53,910 nucleotides of DNA, taken from Mycobacterium sp. (GTDB lineage Bacteria; Actinomycetota; Actinomycetes; Mycobacteriales; Mycobacteriaceae). The stretch covers positions 1 through 53,910 of the forward strand of contig JAOPWC010000204.1 of assembly GCA_025965895.1 (NCBI GenBank), in the 5' to 3' direction. Below, piece after piece: positions 41,437 through 49,372 of this stretch. A program made the translations under genes and the position numbers. The notes below the pieces were generated by a model. That model did not search any database and had not been told where the DNA came from. It was given only the letters and a program-made list of their open reading frames with translations. Position 1 is the stretch's first letter. The number at the start of each line of letters is the position of its first letter.

Positions 41437-42105
41437 ATGGCGAAGCCGACCGACACCGGCGCACGCGTGCGGCAGCGGGCAGTGGAGCAATCGCTCGACG
41501 CTGCCCGGCGCAAGGCCGAGTCCCGCACCGACCGATTCATGAAGTCGGCGCTGGAAATCCTGGGTGAGACAGGGCGCACGGATTTCACGGTGCTCGAGGT
41601 TGTCGAACGATCCAAGACCTCGCTGAGGGCGTTCTACCAGCTATTCGCCACTAAGGACGAACTGTTGCTCGCGCTGATCGACAAGATCATGGCCGAATCG
41701 ACGCAGCGGTGGCGTGACGAAACGACTGCGCTGCCCAGCACGAAAGCTCTTCGGGTCCTCGTCGACCGGATCTGCGCGCCTGCGCATTCGAGCGCCCAGG
41801 ACAGTATCAACAGGGGCCTGACCTTCTACAACGACCATCTTGCCGAAGGCCTGCCCCGCGAATACGCGCGGGTACTGTCGCCGCTGCATGAACTGATCCG
41901 CGAGATCCTCGGCCGGGGCATCGCCGAGGGAACATTCCGCTCGGACCTGGACATCGAGGCTTCGGCCGCGCTGATCATGCAGACGGTGCTCGGAGCGATG
42001 CGGCTGCGCATGCTGGGTGCCGAGCTCAACGGTGTCCCGATCGACGCCGGCCACATTTACGAGTTCTGCGTCCGTGGGCTGCAGAGCGACAGACCCCGCC
42101 ATTGA
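41437..42105 (+). CDS. TetR-family transcriptional regulator
   Basis: 222 residues from the ATG at 41437, nine bases after GGGGAGG; an ATG at 41428 abuts that site and is unlikely. N-terminal HTH: RFMKSALEILGETGRTDFTVLEVVERSKTSLRAFYQLFATKDELLLAL, with recognition helix KTSLRAFYQLF. The ligand domain (about 75-222) is helical and unassigned. It sits between a divergent LLM-DUF427-thioesterase operon and a co-directional amidohydrolase/acyl-CoA dehydrogenase operon, so an acyl-CoA or CoA-thioester effector is a reasonable guess. Confidence 0.92.
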   Translation: MAKPTDTGARVRQRAVEQSLDAARRKAESRTDRFMKSALEILGETGRTDFTVLEVVERSKTSLRAFYQLFATKDELLLALIDKIMAESTQRWRDETTALPSTKALRVLVDRICAPAHSSAQDSINRGLTFYNDHLAEGLPREYARVLSPLHELIREILGRGIAEGTFRSDLDIEASAALIMQTVLGAMRLRMLGAELNGVPIDAGHIYEFCVRGLQSDRPRH

Positions 42106-42110
42106 CGAGC

Positions 42111-42147
42111 CAGTTCTCGTCAATGGAGAACCTGTTGACGAGAACTG
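42111..42147. promoter_or_regulatory. 13-bp perfect inverted repeat after tetR
   Basis: CAGTTCTCGTCAA (42111-42123) and TTGACGAGAACTG (42135-42147) are exact reverse complements separated by 11 bases. A third partial copy TTGACGAG (42102-42109) overlaps the tetR stop. No U-run follows on either strand, so an operator array or attenuator is more likely than a simple terminator. Confidence 0.6.
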
Positions 42148-42193
42148 TGACATCTGCGACTTGCGCGGGCCTCGTTTTCGCTGCTACACCAGT

Positions 42194-42208
42194 GGTAACG
42201 TCATTACC
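42194..42208. promoter_or_regulatory. GGTAA-CGTCA-TTACC inverted repeat before amidohydrolase
   Basis: The repeat contains the same GGTAACGTC as at 41395-41403 and has perfect 5-bp arms. It ends 37 bases before the amidohydrolase ATG and 23 bases before its AAGGAGG. A TetR operator overlapping the promoter is the simplest reading. Confidence 0.5.
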
Positions 42209-42245
42209 GCTTCGGGCCTGAAACCAGACTTTCAAGGAGGTCGCC

Positions 42246-43439
42246 ATGCCGTCACGCGAGCTGTCGTTCCCGGTGTTCGACGCCGACAACCACATGTACG
42301 AGCCACAGGAGGCACTGACCAAATTCCTGCCCGACAAGCGCAAGCACGTCATCGACTACGTCCAGGTCCGGGGGCGCACCAAAATCGTGGTGCGCGGGCA
42401 TATCAGCGACTACATCCCCAACCCGACCTTCGACGTGGTGGCCCGACCCGGCGCCCAGGAGGAGTACTTCCGCCACGGCAGCGGCGGCAAGAGCTTCCGC
42501 GAGGTGATGGGCGAGCCGATGAAGGCCATCCCGGCGTTCCGGGAGCCGGGGCCGCGGCTGGAGGTGATGGACGAGCTGGGCATCGACTACGCCCTGATGT
42601 TCCCGACGCTGGCCAGCCTGGTCGAGGAGCGGATGAAAGACGATCCGGAACTGATCCACGAGGTGATCCATGCCCTCAACGAGTGGATGTATGAGACCTG
42701 GTCGTTCGACTACGAGGGCCGGATCTTCGCGACGCCGGTGGTCACCCTGCCGATCGTCGACCGCGCGCTGGAGGAGCTGCAGTGGTGCCTGGACCGCGGG
42801 GCCCGGACCGTGCTGGTTCGCCCGGCGCCGGTTCCCGGGTACCGCGGCACCCGATCATTCGGCTTCGAGGAGTTCGACCCGTTCTGGCAGGCCTGCATCA
42901 AGGCCGGCATCCCGGTGTCGATGCACGCGTCCGACAGCGGGTACTCCGAATTCCTCAGCGTCTGGGAGCCCGGTGACGAATTCCTGCCGTTCAAGCCGAC
43001 CGCCTTCCGGATGGTGGCGATGGGCAAGCGGCCGATCGAGGACGCGATGAGCGCACTGGTGTGCCACGGCGCACTGTCGCGTAACCCGGAGCTGCGGATC
43101 CTGTCGATCGAGAATGGCGCCGACTGGGTGCCATACCTGTTCAAACAGTTCAAGGGCGTCTACGCGAAAATGCCGCAGTCCTTTGTCGAGGATCCGATCG
43201 AGGCGTTCAAGCGCTGCGTCTACATCAGCCCGTTCTGGGAGGACAACTTCGTCGATGTCGCCAGGCTGGTCGGCACCGACCGAGTCGTGTTCGGGTCGGA
43301 CTGGCCGCATCCGGAGGGCCTGAAGGATCCGATCTCGTTCGTCGACGAACTCGCGGACCTGTCCGACGAGGACAGGGCAAGGATCATGGGGGGCAACATG
43401 ATGAAGCTGTTCAAGATCCCCAGCCCGGTTCCCGCGTGA
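42246..43439 (+). CDS. Amidohydrolase-2 family metal-dependent hydrolase
   Basis: 397 residues behind AAGGAGG. TIM-barrel amidohydrolase_2 family: N-terminal VFDADNHMYEP (a D-x-D-x-H-like metal motif), VSMHASDSGYSEF, ILSIENGADWVPYLF and the C-terminal VVFGSDWPHPEG with the conserved Asp. Relatives include decarboxylases such as those of the ACMSD/gamma-resorcylate type and uncharacterised mycobacterial hydrolases; hydrolase versus decarboxylase cannot be decided here. It is followed by two acyl-CoA dehydrogenases with 4-base overlaps, so it probably acts on the same catabolic intermediate. Confidence 0.88.
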   Translation: MPSRELSFPVFDADNHMYEPQEALTKFLPDKRKHVIDYVQVRGRTKIVVRGHISDYIPNPTFDVVARPGAQEEYFRHGSGGKSFREVMGEPMKAIPAFREPGPRLEVMDELGIDYALMFPTLASLVEERMKDDPELIHEVIHALNEWMYETWSFDYEGRIFATPVVTLPIVDRALEELQWCLDRGARTVLVRPAPVPGYRGTRSFGFEEFDPFWQACIKAGIPVSMHASDSGYSEFLSVWEPGDEFLPFKPTAFRMVAMGKRPIEDAMSALVCHGALSRNPELRILSIENGADWVPYLFKQFKGVYAKMPQSFVEDPIEAFKRCVYISPFWEDNFVDVARLVGTDRVVFGSDWPHPEGLKDPISFVDELADLSDEDRARIMGGNMMKLFKIPSPVPA

Positions 43440-44578
43440 CGGACGTCGCCACCCCGGAGACACTGCTCTTCGCGTCGACAACCCAGGCATTCCTGGAGAA
43501 GGAAGCATCGCTTTCCCGGGTGCGCGAGTTGCACGCCGCCGGTGTGTCCTTCGAGCCGGAATGGTGGCGACGCGCCGCCGAGCTGGGGTGGCCGGGCCTG
43601 TTGGTGCCCGAAGAGCTCGGCGGAGGCAGTGTTTCGGGCAACGGCGTCGAAGACCTGGCGGCGGTCGCCGAGCAGATCGGCCGCACAGTCGCGCCCGGGC
43701 CGTTGCACCCGGTGAGCACCGTGCTGGCCGGGCTTGTCGACGCCGATCAAAACCACAGGCACGCAACGACCATCGAGTCGCTGGTGTCGGGAGAGCTCGT
43801 CGCCTCCTGGGCGGTGTACGAGCCCGGCCGGCCGTGGGCACCGCTGGAATCCGGTGTCACGGCAACGCCGACGCAGACCGGCTACCGCCTCGACGGTGTC
43901 AAGGACCGCGTCGAGGCCGGCGCCGAAAGCGGTCTTCTGTTGGTGGTCGCGCGGTGCGAGGGAACTCTCCGACAGTTCCTGGTCGACACCGATGCACCGG
44001 GCGTGCGGGTGGCAGCGCAGCGCTCGATCGACGTGGTGAAGCGGTACGCCCGTGTGCATTTCGACGGAGTGCATCTCGACGACAGCGCCGTTGTGGGCAC
44101 CGCGGAGCAGACCGCCGCGCTGATCGATAGGCAGAGCCAGGTAGCGCAGGTGCTGCAATGCGCGGAGGTTATCGGCATCCTCGACACGGTGCTGGGTTTC
44201 ACGATCCAGTGGGCGTTCGACCGGCACACATTCGGCCGGCCGTTGGCGTCCTACCAGGCACTCAAACATCGGTTCGCTGACATGAAGATGTGGCTTGAGG
44301 CCTGCCGGGCCAGCACGCGCGCCGCCGTGGCGGAGGTTGCGGCGCGGACCGCCGCCGCGGCGATGTCGGTCAGTGTCGCCAAGTCCTACGTCGGCGAGCG
44401 GGCGGCGCCGATGGTGCAGGACTGTGTCCAGCTGCACGGGGGAATCGGGGTGACCTGGGAACACGATCTGCATCTTTTCCTGCGGCGAGTCACGTTGTAC
44501 CGCGCGATGTTCGGCACACCCGAAGAGCACAACCTGCGTGTTTACGCGCTGACCGAACAGGGAGGGCCGGCAACATGA
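43436..44578 (+). CDS. Acyl-CoA dehydrogenase subunit (first of pair)
   Basis: 380 residues; the GTG start overlaps the amidohydrolase stop (GTGA). A divergent ACAD: PGLLVPEELGGGS, RLDGVKDRVEAGAES replacing the usual FAD/substrate segment, RHTFGRPLASYQALKHRFADMK and QLHGGIGVTWEHDLHLFLRR. The C-terminal catalytic region is atypical. Small, paired ACADs like this form alpha2-beta2 enzymes in mycobacteria (as in the FadE26/27 and FadE28/29 sterol enzymes), in which FAD is bound at the heterodimer interface. Substrate unknown. Confidence 0.88.
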   Translation: MTDVATPETLLFASTTQAFLEKEASLSRVRELHAAGVSFEPEWWRRAAELGWPGLLVPEELGGGSVSGNGVEDLAAVAEQIGRTVAPGPLHPVSTVLAGLVDADQNHRHATTIESLVSGELVASWAVYEPGRPWAPLESGVTATPTQTGYRLDGVKDRVEAGAESGLLLVVARCEGTLRQFLVDTDAPGVRVAAQRSIDVVKRYARVHFDGVHLDDSAVVGTAEQTAALIDRQSQVAQVLQCAEVIGILDTVLGFTIQWAFDRHTFGRPLASYQALKHRFADMKMWLEACRASTRAAVAEVAARTAAAAMSVSVAKSYVGERAAPMVQDCVQLHGGIGVTWEHDLHLFLRRVTLYRAMFGTPEEHNLRVYALTEQGGPAT

Positions 44579-45822
44579 CCGAGACCGTGGCCGCGTTCAC
44601 GGCGCGGGCAAGAGCATGGCTGGCCGCAGGTATGCCGCGCATCGACCCTGGCAATCCGCCGGTGGCCGACCGCGGGGGCGACGCCGCGTGGCAACGCGCC
44701 CGCGAACTCCAAAAGGTGCTCCACGAAGGCGGATTCGCCGGGATCTGCTTTCCCCGGGAGTACGGCGGTCTGGGCCTGAGCATGGAGTACCAGAAGGCAT
44801 TCGACGCCGAAACCGTCGGCTACGAAATGCCGATGATCCTCAACACCCCGACCTTCACGATCTGTTGCGCGACGATCCTCGACACAGCCGGCGAAGAGCA
44901 GAAGCGCCAACACATTTCCGCAGCTCTACGTGGCGACGAAGTTCTGGTGCAGTTGCTGTCGGAACCCAACGGCGGATCGGATCTTGCCGGCGTGATCACC
45001 AGGGCCGATCGCCGCGGCGACAAGTGGGTGATCAGCGGCGCAAAGACCTGGAGCACAAGCGCTTTCGCCGCGGATTACGGGCTGCTCCTGGCCAGAACCG
45101 ACTGGGACGTGCCCAAACACGAGGGTCTGACGATGTTTTTGGTGCGCATCGACAGTCCGGGGGTCACCTTGCGTCGCATCACGCAGGTCAACGGGTCGAG
45201 AGAGTTCTGCGAAGAGTTCTTCGACGGCCTCGAGGTGGGCGATGACGCGATCGTGGGCGAGGTGAACAGAGGCTGGGAGGTGGCGTCACGCCAGCTGTAT
45301 CACGAGCGGCGCGCCGTCGGCGGTGGCTCGGAGTTCGCCAGCGGCATCGGCAGCGAGGGCGTCAGCGACATGCCCGTCGACTACGTCGCCATCGCGGAGC
45401 TGACCGGGCAGGCCGACAACGAGCGCGTCCGCGAGATGGCCGGCCGCGCGTTGGTGCACCGTGCGGTGCACGACCAACTCAACGGCCACGTGTACCGGGC
45501 GGTGCGTGATGGCTCGCTGCCCCCTGCGGCCGGGTCGCTGATCCGCAATTTCCACGCCGAGACGGTCCAGCTCGAGATCGACACGGCGTTGGCGATCACC
45601 GGCAGCGCCGGGGTGGTCGAGGACTCCGCTGACCTCGTCCGGTTCGGCGAGCGCTACCTGTCGAGGCAAGGCGTCTCCCTCGGTGGCGGCAGCACAGAGA
45701 TAGCGCGCAACGTGATCGGCGAGCGGGTGCTGGGGTTCCCCCGCGAGTACGCCGCCGACCGCGGAGTGCCGTTCAACCAGGTGCGGCACAGCCGACGGTC
45801 CGATCAGAACAACGTCGGCTGA
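44575..45822 (+). CDS. Acyl-CoA dehydrogenase subunit (second of pair)
   Basis: 415 residues; the ATG overlaps the first ACAD stop (ATGA). It has the better-conserved FAD and substrate regions: QLLSEPNGGSDLAG, KTWSTSAFAADYGLLLART and QVNGSREFCEEFFDGLEV. At the C-terminal catalytic position the sequence is GVSLGGGSTEIARN, with Gly where homotetrameric ACADs have the catalytic Glu of EGT, so the base must lie elsewhere or in the partner. Together with its neighbour it forms a likely heteromeric enzyme under TetR control. It overlaps the convergent radical SAM gene by 19 bases. Confidence 0.9.
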   Translation: MTETVAAFTARARAWLAAGMPRIDPGNPPVADRGGDAAWQRARELQKVLHEGGFAGICFPREYGGLGLSMEYQKAFDAETVGYEMPMILNTPTFTICCATILDTAGEEQKRQHISAALRGDEVLVQLLSEPNGGSDLAGVITRADRRGDKWVISGAKTWSTSAFAADYGLLLARTDWDVPKHEGLTMFLVRIDSPGVTLRRITQVNGSREFCEEFFDGLEVGDDAIVGEVNRGWEVASRQLYHERRAVGGGSEFASGIGSEGVSDMPVDYVAIAELTGQADNERVREMAGRALVHRAVHDQLNGHVYRAVRDGSLPPAAGSLIRNFHAETVQLEIDTALAITGSAGVVEDSADLVRFGERYLSRQGVSLGGGSTEIARNVIGERVLGFPREYAADRGVPFNQVRHSRRSDQNNVG

Positions 45823-46811
45823 GCCGGCGCCGCTGCCGTGACCGCCGTGGGCGTGAAGGTGCGCCGATCGCCGGCCAGCCCGTACCTCGCCACCAGCGGG
45901 GCGGCCCGCGCCCGCAACATCTCCCGGTAATCGGGCGGCAGATACGCCCGACGGCGGTACAGCTCCCGGTAACGGTCGACCAGCTCGGGGTGCGACCGGG
46001 CCAGCCACGCCATGAACCACCCACGATTGGATCCGCGCAGGTGCAGCCCGAACACCGTGGCCCCATTCGCACCCGCCGCCGAAATCTGCTTCAGCAGCGC
46101 GTCGAGATGTTCGACCGAGTCGGTCAGATGCGGCAGCACCGGCGCGACCATCACATGGCAGTCCAGTCCAGCGTCGCGAATCGCCGCGATCAGTGCCAGC
46201 CGCGCCTGCGGCGACGGGGTGCCGGGCTCGACGTCGCGGTGCAGGTCCGGATCGCCCACCGCCAGTGACACCGCAACACTGACCGGCACCCGCGCTGCGG
46301 CGTCAATGAGAAGCGGCAGGTCACGGCGCAGCAGTGTGCCCTTGGTCAGGATCGAGAACGGCGTGCCGGAATCGGCCAGGGCCCCGATGATTCCGGGCAT
46401 CAACCCGTAGCGTCCCTCGGCCCGCTGGTACGGGTCGGTGTTGGTGCCCAATGCGACGGTGTCATGGCGCCACGACGGCCGGCGCAGCTCGCGACGCAAC
46501 ACCTCGGCGACGTTGGTCTTCACGACGATCTCGCTGTCGAAGTCCTTGCCGGAATCGAACTCGAGATACTCGTGAGTCGGGCGGGCGAAGCAGTATCGGC
46601 AGGCGTGCGAACAGCCCCGGTAGCCGTTGACGGTGTAGCGGAACGGGAGCATCGCCGCGTCAGGAACCTTGTTCAGCGCTGACTTGCACAACACCTCGTG
46701 GAACGTGATGCCCTCGAACTGCGGGGTACGAACGCTGCGCACCAAGCCGAGGCGCTGCAGGCCGGGCAACGCGCCGTCGTCGACATCGACCGCCTGACCG
46801 TCCCAACGCAT
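45804..46811 (-). CDS. Radical SAM protein, Rv2578c family, SOS-controlled
   Basis: 335 residues. The 4Fe-4S cluster Cys are C67, C71 and C74 in GCSHACRYCFAR, and GTNTDPYQRAEGRYGLM is typical of the spore-photoproduct-lyase-like Rv2578c family. The reaction is unknown; a DNA-damage role is suggested by its promoter, which holds a perfect SOS box 8 bases before the ATG. I recall Rv2578c being listed among LexA-regulated genes in M. tuberculosis. No ribosome-binding site is seen and the inferred start of transcription falls at the ATG, so the mRNA is probably leaderless. Confidence 0.92.
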   Translation of the reverse strand: MRWDGQAVDVDDGALPGLQRLGLVRSVRTPQFEGITFHEVLCKSALNKVPDAAMLPFRYTVNGYRGCSHACRYCFARPTHEYLEFDSGKDFDSEIVVKTNVAEVLRRELRRPSWRHDTVALGTNTDPYQRAEGRYGLMPGIIGALADSGTPFSILTKGTLLRRDLPLLIDAAARVPVSVAVSLAVGDPDLHRDVEPGTPSPQARLALIAAIRDAGLDCHVMVAPVLPHLTDSVEHLDALLKQISAAGANGATVFGLHLRGSNRGWFMAWLARSHPELVDRYRELYRRRAYLPPDYREMLRARAAPLVARYGLAGDRRTFTPTAVTAAAPAQPTLF

Positions 46812-46816
46812 ACATC

Positions 46817-46845
46817 ATTCGAACTCATGTTCGACCCGCTGTCAA
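46817..46845 (-). promoter_or_regulatory. Promoter of the radical SAM gene
   Basis: On the minus strand a consensus -35 TTGACA (46840-46845) is followed after 17 bases by TCGAAT (46817-46822) as a -10. Transcription would start near the ATG at 46811. The SOS box occupies the spacer and overlaps the -10, the expected geometry for LexA repression. Confidence 0.65.
46819..46834. promoter_or_regulatory. SOS box (LexA operator)
   Basis: TCGAAC-TCAT-GTTCGA matches the mycobacterial/Gram-positive LexA operator TCGAAC(N4)GTTCGA with no mismatch. It lies between the -35 and the start codon of the radical SAM gene. Confidence 0.88.
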
Positions 46846-47039
46846 GAACCCGGGCCGGTGACCCATGGCTCAGGTCCGTGCTCGGGCAGGCCGCAGGCGT
46901 AAGCGAGCCCTCGTCGCGCTGCGAGCTCGGTGCGGCGTGCGCCACCCGACGCCTCATCGGACTCTGGGCGGTGCGTGACGCAACAAGGAAGGCACCGACG
47001 TTTTCGCGCACCAGCAACAGCTCATCGTCGGGATGGAGG

Positions 47040-47290
47040 CGTCGTTTGCATCTCGCCGTTCAGGGCGTATTGATCGGTGCACCCGTCGATGTCTTCGCCC
47101 ATCAACTGTTCGGGCGCCGCGTACGCCACCGTTCCCCATAGTGGTTGGTGGCCGTCAGGCCGCTGATGTGGCCGAGTTGTCGGGCAAACCCGAAGTGGCA
47201 CGGCAGAATTCGGTGCATCCATTGTCGTCGGGCTTGGCCAGCAAGAGATTTCAATGGAGTGGTTGGGCCAGCGGGTACCGCGGTGGTCGC
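47040..47290 (-). pseudogene. Ser/Thr protein kinase fossil (frameshifted)
   Basis: Minus-strand pieces of a PknF-like kinase domain are spread over all three frames. An HR remnant of the catalytic loop at about 47285 is followed by LLAKPDDNG. After a frame change, HFGFARQLGHISGLTATN follows, in which the DFG Asp has become His. After another change comes GTVAYAAPEQLMGEDIDG, ending in DQYAL, the activation segment and start of helix F. Order and spacing match an intact kinase, but the ATP-binding lobe and everything after helix F are missing. It cannot encode an active kinase. The rest of 46835-47534 holds no gene that I recognise. Confidence 0.8.
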
Positions 47291-47534
47291 ACCTTTTCGG
47301 GAGGCCGGCGGACACATCGGGCAGGTTGTGCAGTGCTTGGCCAGTCGACCAGCGCGAATCTCCCCGCCGGGGCCCGTACCGCATTAATGACATGCATGCC
47401 GCGCAGACTGCTGAGGCAAGCCCCCAATATGCCGCCGGTAATACCGGCATTCGGTATGTCACGGCAGCGAATTAGCACATCCTTACGGTAAAGATTCGGG
47501 CACCCGAAACATGCCTTTCGGATATCACCTTCAT

Positions 47535-47562
47535 TTGCATTTCTTTCCATTCTCGGTAGTGT
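47535..47562 (+). promoter_or_regulatory. Promoter before the Mn riboswitch
   Basis: TTGCAT (47535-47540), a 16-base spacer and TAGTGT (47557-47562) form a plausible sigma-A promoter. Transcription would start near 47569, exactly where the riboswitch 5' strand begins. About 30 bases further up, TTCGGG-CA-CCCGAA (47495-47508) is a near-palindrome of unknown role. Confidence 0.5.
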
Positions 47563-47565
47563 GGC

Positions 47566-47705
47566 CGGTGAAGGGGAGTAGTTCCCTCTGTAACTCCCGA
47601 TGGCGGGGTGGCAGAGGCGGATGATCGACATACTGGCATCGAATGCCCGGTCATCCACCGGACCGTATCGACGTGAAAGCTGTTCGGCGAGCGAGACCTT
47701 CGGAG
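47566..47705 (+). ncRNA. yybP-ykoY-type manganese riboswitch
   Basis: The 5' strand GAAGGGGAGTAG (47570-47581) and the 3' strand GCGAGACCTTCG (47691-47702) are the two invariant elements of the yybP-ykoY aptamer. GAAGG pairs with CCTTC to close P1, as in the Lactococcus and E. coli examples I recall. About 110 bases between them can form P2/P3 hairpins, including a GACGTGAAAGC segment near the second conserved loop. This class senses Mn2+ and turns expression on. An expression platform may lie in 47703-47785, where AGGAC and GTCCT could pair before the GAAGAGG ribosome-binding site. Confidence 0.85.
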
Positions 47706-47785
47706 CAACATCCCGTGTTGGCCGAGGACTCCCTGTGCACTGAAAAGGCGTCCTGCCGGCCCGCCGACCGAAGAGGCCTGACTCG

Positions 47786-49102
47786 ATGATCCTGGATGCG
47801 AGAAAACCCGTTTCACCGACTGCGGTGACGCCACGGCGCACGTTGGTGCGCTCACTAGGTAACGCCGCGGTATTCATTATTCCCGCACTGGTAATGCGCT
47901 TATCCGGAATGCACGCCACCCCAATTCTGTCGCTTGTCATTTTCGGCGCGGCCGTCGTGGGGGCGAGCTTCGTGCTCGCCTGGGCCGCTGAGGCGGCCCA
48001 GATCGACATCTCCGGTGGCCTGGCCATCGCCGTGTTGGCGCTCATCGCCGTGCTGCCCGAATACGCCGTGGACCTTTACTACGCCTTCGCCTCCGGTCAC
48101 AACCCCGGCTACGTGCAGTACGCGGCGGCGAACATGACCGGCTCCAATCGGCTACTGATGGGTCTGGGCTGGCCCGTCGTGGTGCTCATCGCTGTCGCCG
48201 TCGCCCGCACGGCACGCCGACACAGCGGCCCGGCGCTGGATCTAGAACCACGCAACCGCGTCGAACTCGGGTTTTTGCTCATCGCCGGCATCGCCGCCTT
48301 CCTGATCCCCGCCACCGGACACATCCACCTGCTCCTAGGTCTGGCGCTGTTGGCGTGGTTCGGTTTCTACCTGTACAGACTGTCCCGCGGCGAGGTGGAA
48401 GAACCCGACCTCATCGGGGCTGGCGCCGCCTTAGGCCAGCTGACCGACCGCACCCGACGCGTCGTCGTTGTCGTGATGTTCGCCGCCGCCGCCGCCGTCA
48501 TCCTCGCCTGCGCGAAGCCCTTCGCCGACAGCCTCATCGACGCCGGCACCCAGCTGGGCGTCGACCGGTTCCTGCTGGTGCAGTGGCTGGCCCCGCTCGC
48601 CTCGGAGGCACCCGAGTTCATCATCGCGATCATCTTCGCCACTCGCGGCAAAGGCACCGCCGCCATCGCCACCCTGATCTCCTCCAAGGTGAACCAGTGG
48701 ACCCTGCTCGTCGGATCCCTGCCCCTGGCGCATCTGCTGGGTGGCGGCGGCTCCTCGCTGGTGCTCGATCACCGGCAAGTTGAGGAAATGCTGCTGACCG
48801 CCACCCAAACCCTGATGGGCGTCGCGCTGATCTTGGCCCTGCGGTTCCACCGCGTGTCCGCGTGGGCACTCATGGGCCTGTTCGTCGTCCAGTTCCCCAT
48901 CACCTCGACCACCGGACGGCTCATAATCTGCGGCACATACGCCCTGATCGCCCTCGTCGGCATGGTCATCAACCGCAACCAGCTGCTACCCACCCTGACC
49001 GCGCCGTTCACCATGCGCACCACCCGCGCCGGCCGCGACTCCCAGACCCACAGCACCACCGCGCACACCAGCAGCCAAACGCTGCCGAACAGCACCGCGT
49101 GA
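47786..49102 (+). CDS. CaCA-type cation exchanger, probable Mn2+/Ca2+ efflux
   Basis: 438 residues, about ten hydrophobic segments. The two inverted alpha-repeats of the Na+/Ca2+ exchanger superfamily are visible: VLPEYAVDLYYAF...NMTGSNRLLMGLGWP in the first half and LASEAPEFIIAIIFATRG...ISSKVNQWTLLVGSLP in the second, each with its key acidic residue. A Mn2+ riboswitch directly upstream points to manganese export, though calcium or sodium transport is not excluded by sequence. The last ~35 residues (after NRNQLLPTL) are polar, low-complexity and unlike a transporter tail, so the natural stop may have been lost. Confidence 0.88.
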   Translation: MILDARKPVSPTAVTPRRTLVRSLGNAAVFIIPALVMRLSGMHATPILSLVIFGAAVVGASFVLAWAAEAAQIDISGGLAIAVLALIAVLPEYAVDLYYAFASGHNPGYVQYAAANMTGSNRLLMGLGWPVVVLIAVAVARTARRHSGPALDLEPRNRVELGFLLIAGIAAFLIPATGHIHLLLGLALLAWFGFYLYRLSRGEVEEPDLIGAGAALGQLTDRTRRVVVVVMFAAAAAVILACAKPFADSLIDAGTQLGVDRFLLVQWLAPLASEAPEFIIAIIFATRGKGTAAIATLISSKVNQWTLLVGSLPLAHLLGGGGSSLVLDHRQVEEMLLTATQTLMGVALILALRFHRVSAWALMGLFVVQFPITSTTGRLIICGTYALIALVGMVINRNQLLPTLTAPFTMRTTRAGRDSQTHSTTAHTSSQTLPNSTA

Positions 49103-49372
49103 CCGCAGACGGCGATCGGCATGCGGGCGCCGCCGGCCTTGGCGAACTGCACGAAGCATGCACCGCCGGCAGGAGCCCCACGACAATCAGCAGTACCCTG
49201 AGCATTGCCGTCACCGGCCATGTCACGGTGGAGCCGGGTAACTCCCGGCCGGTGATGAGCCAGGCGGTCACACCGACAACCGTCCCGCGCGCCACCGACG
49301 GCCTACTCCGCTTCTCGAATAAATGCCGATACGACCAGCTCTGGTTGGGCGGACTATCCCCTTCAGCGCGGC
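49103..49372. other. 270-base intergenic region with a possible broken membrane ORF
   Basis: No intact gene. On the minus strand an ATG at 49205 opens MLRVLLIVVGLLPA; one frame change later the reading continues as GGACFVQFAKAGGARMP and then AVCGHAVLFGSVWLLVCAVV, which looks like a small membrane protein. It runs into antisense of the exchanger's 3' end, so it may be a frameshifted gene or chance hydrophobicity. Confidence 0.3.

Noticed and set aside
46698..47141. Plus-strand frame across the SOS box
   Set aside because: It overlaps the start of the radical SAM gene and its promoter and has no recognisable content.
47022..47462. 147-codon minus-strand frame that could be called a gene
   Set aside because: Only its last third resembles a kinase, and the neighbouring kinase motifs lie in other frames; it is better described as part of a pseudogene.
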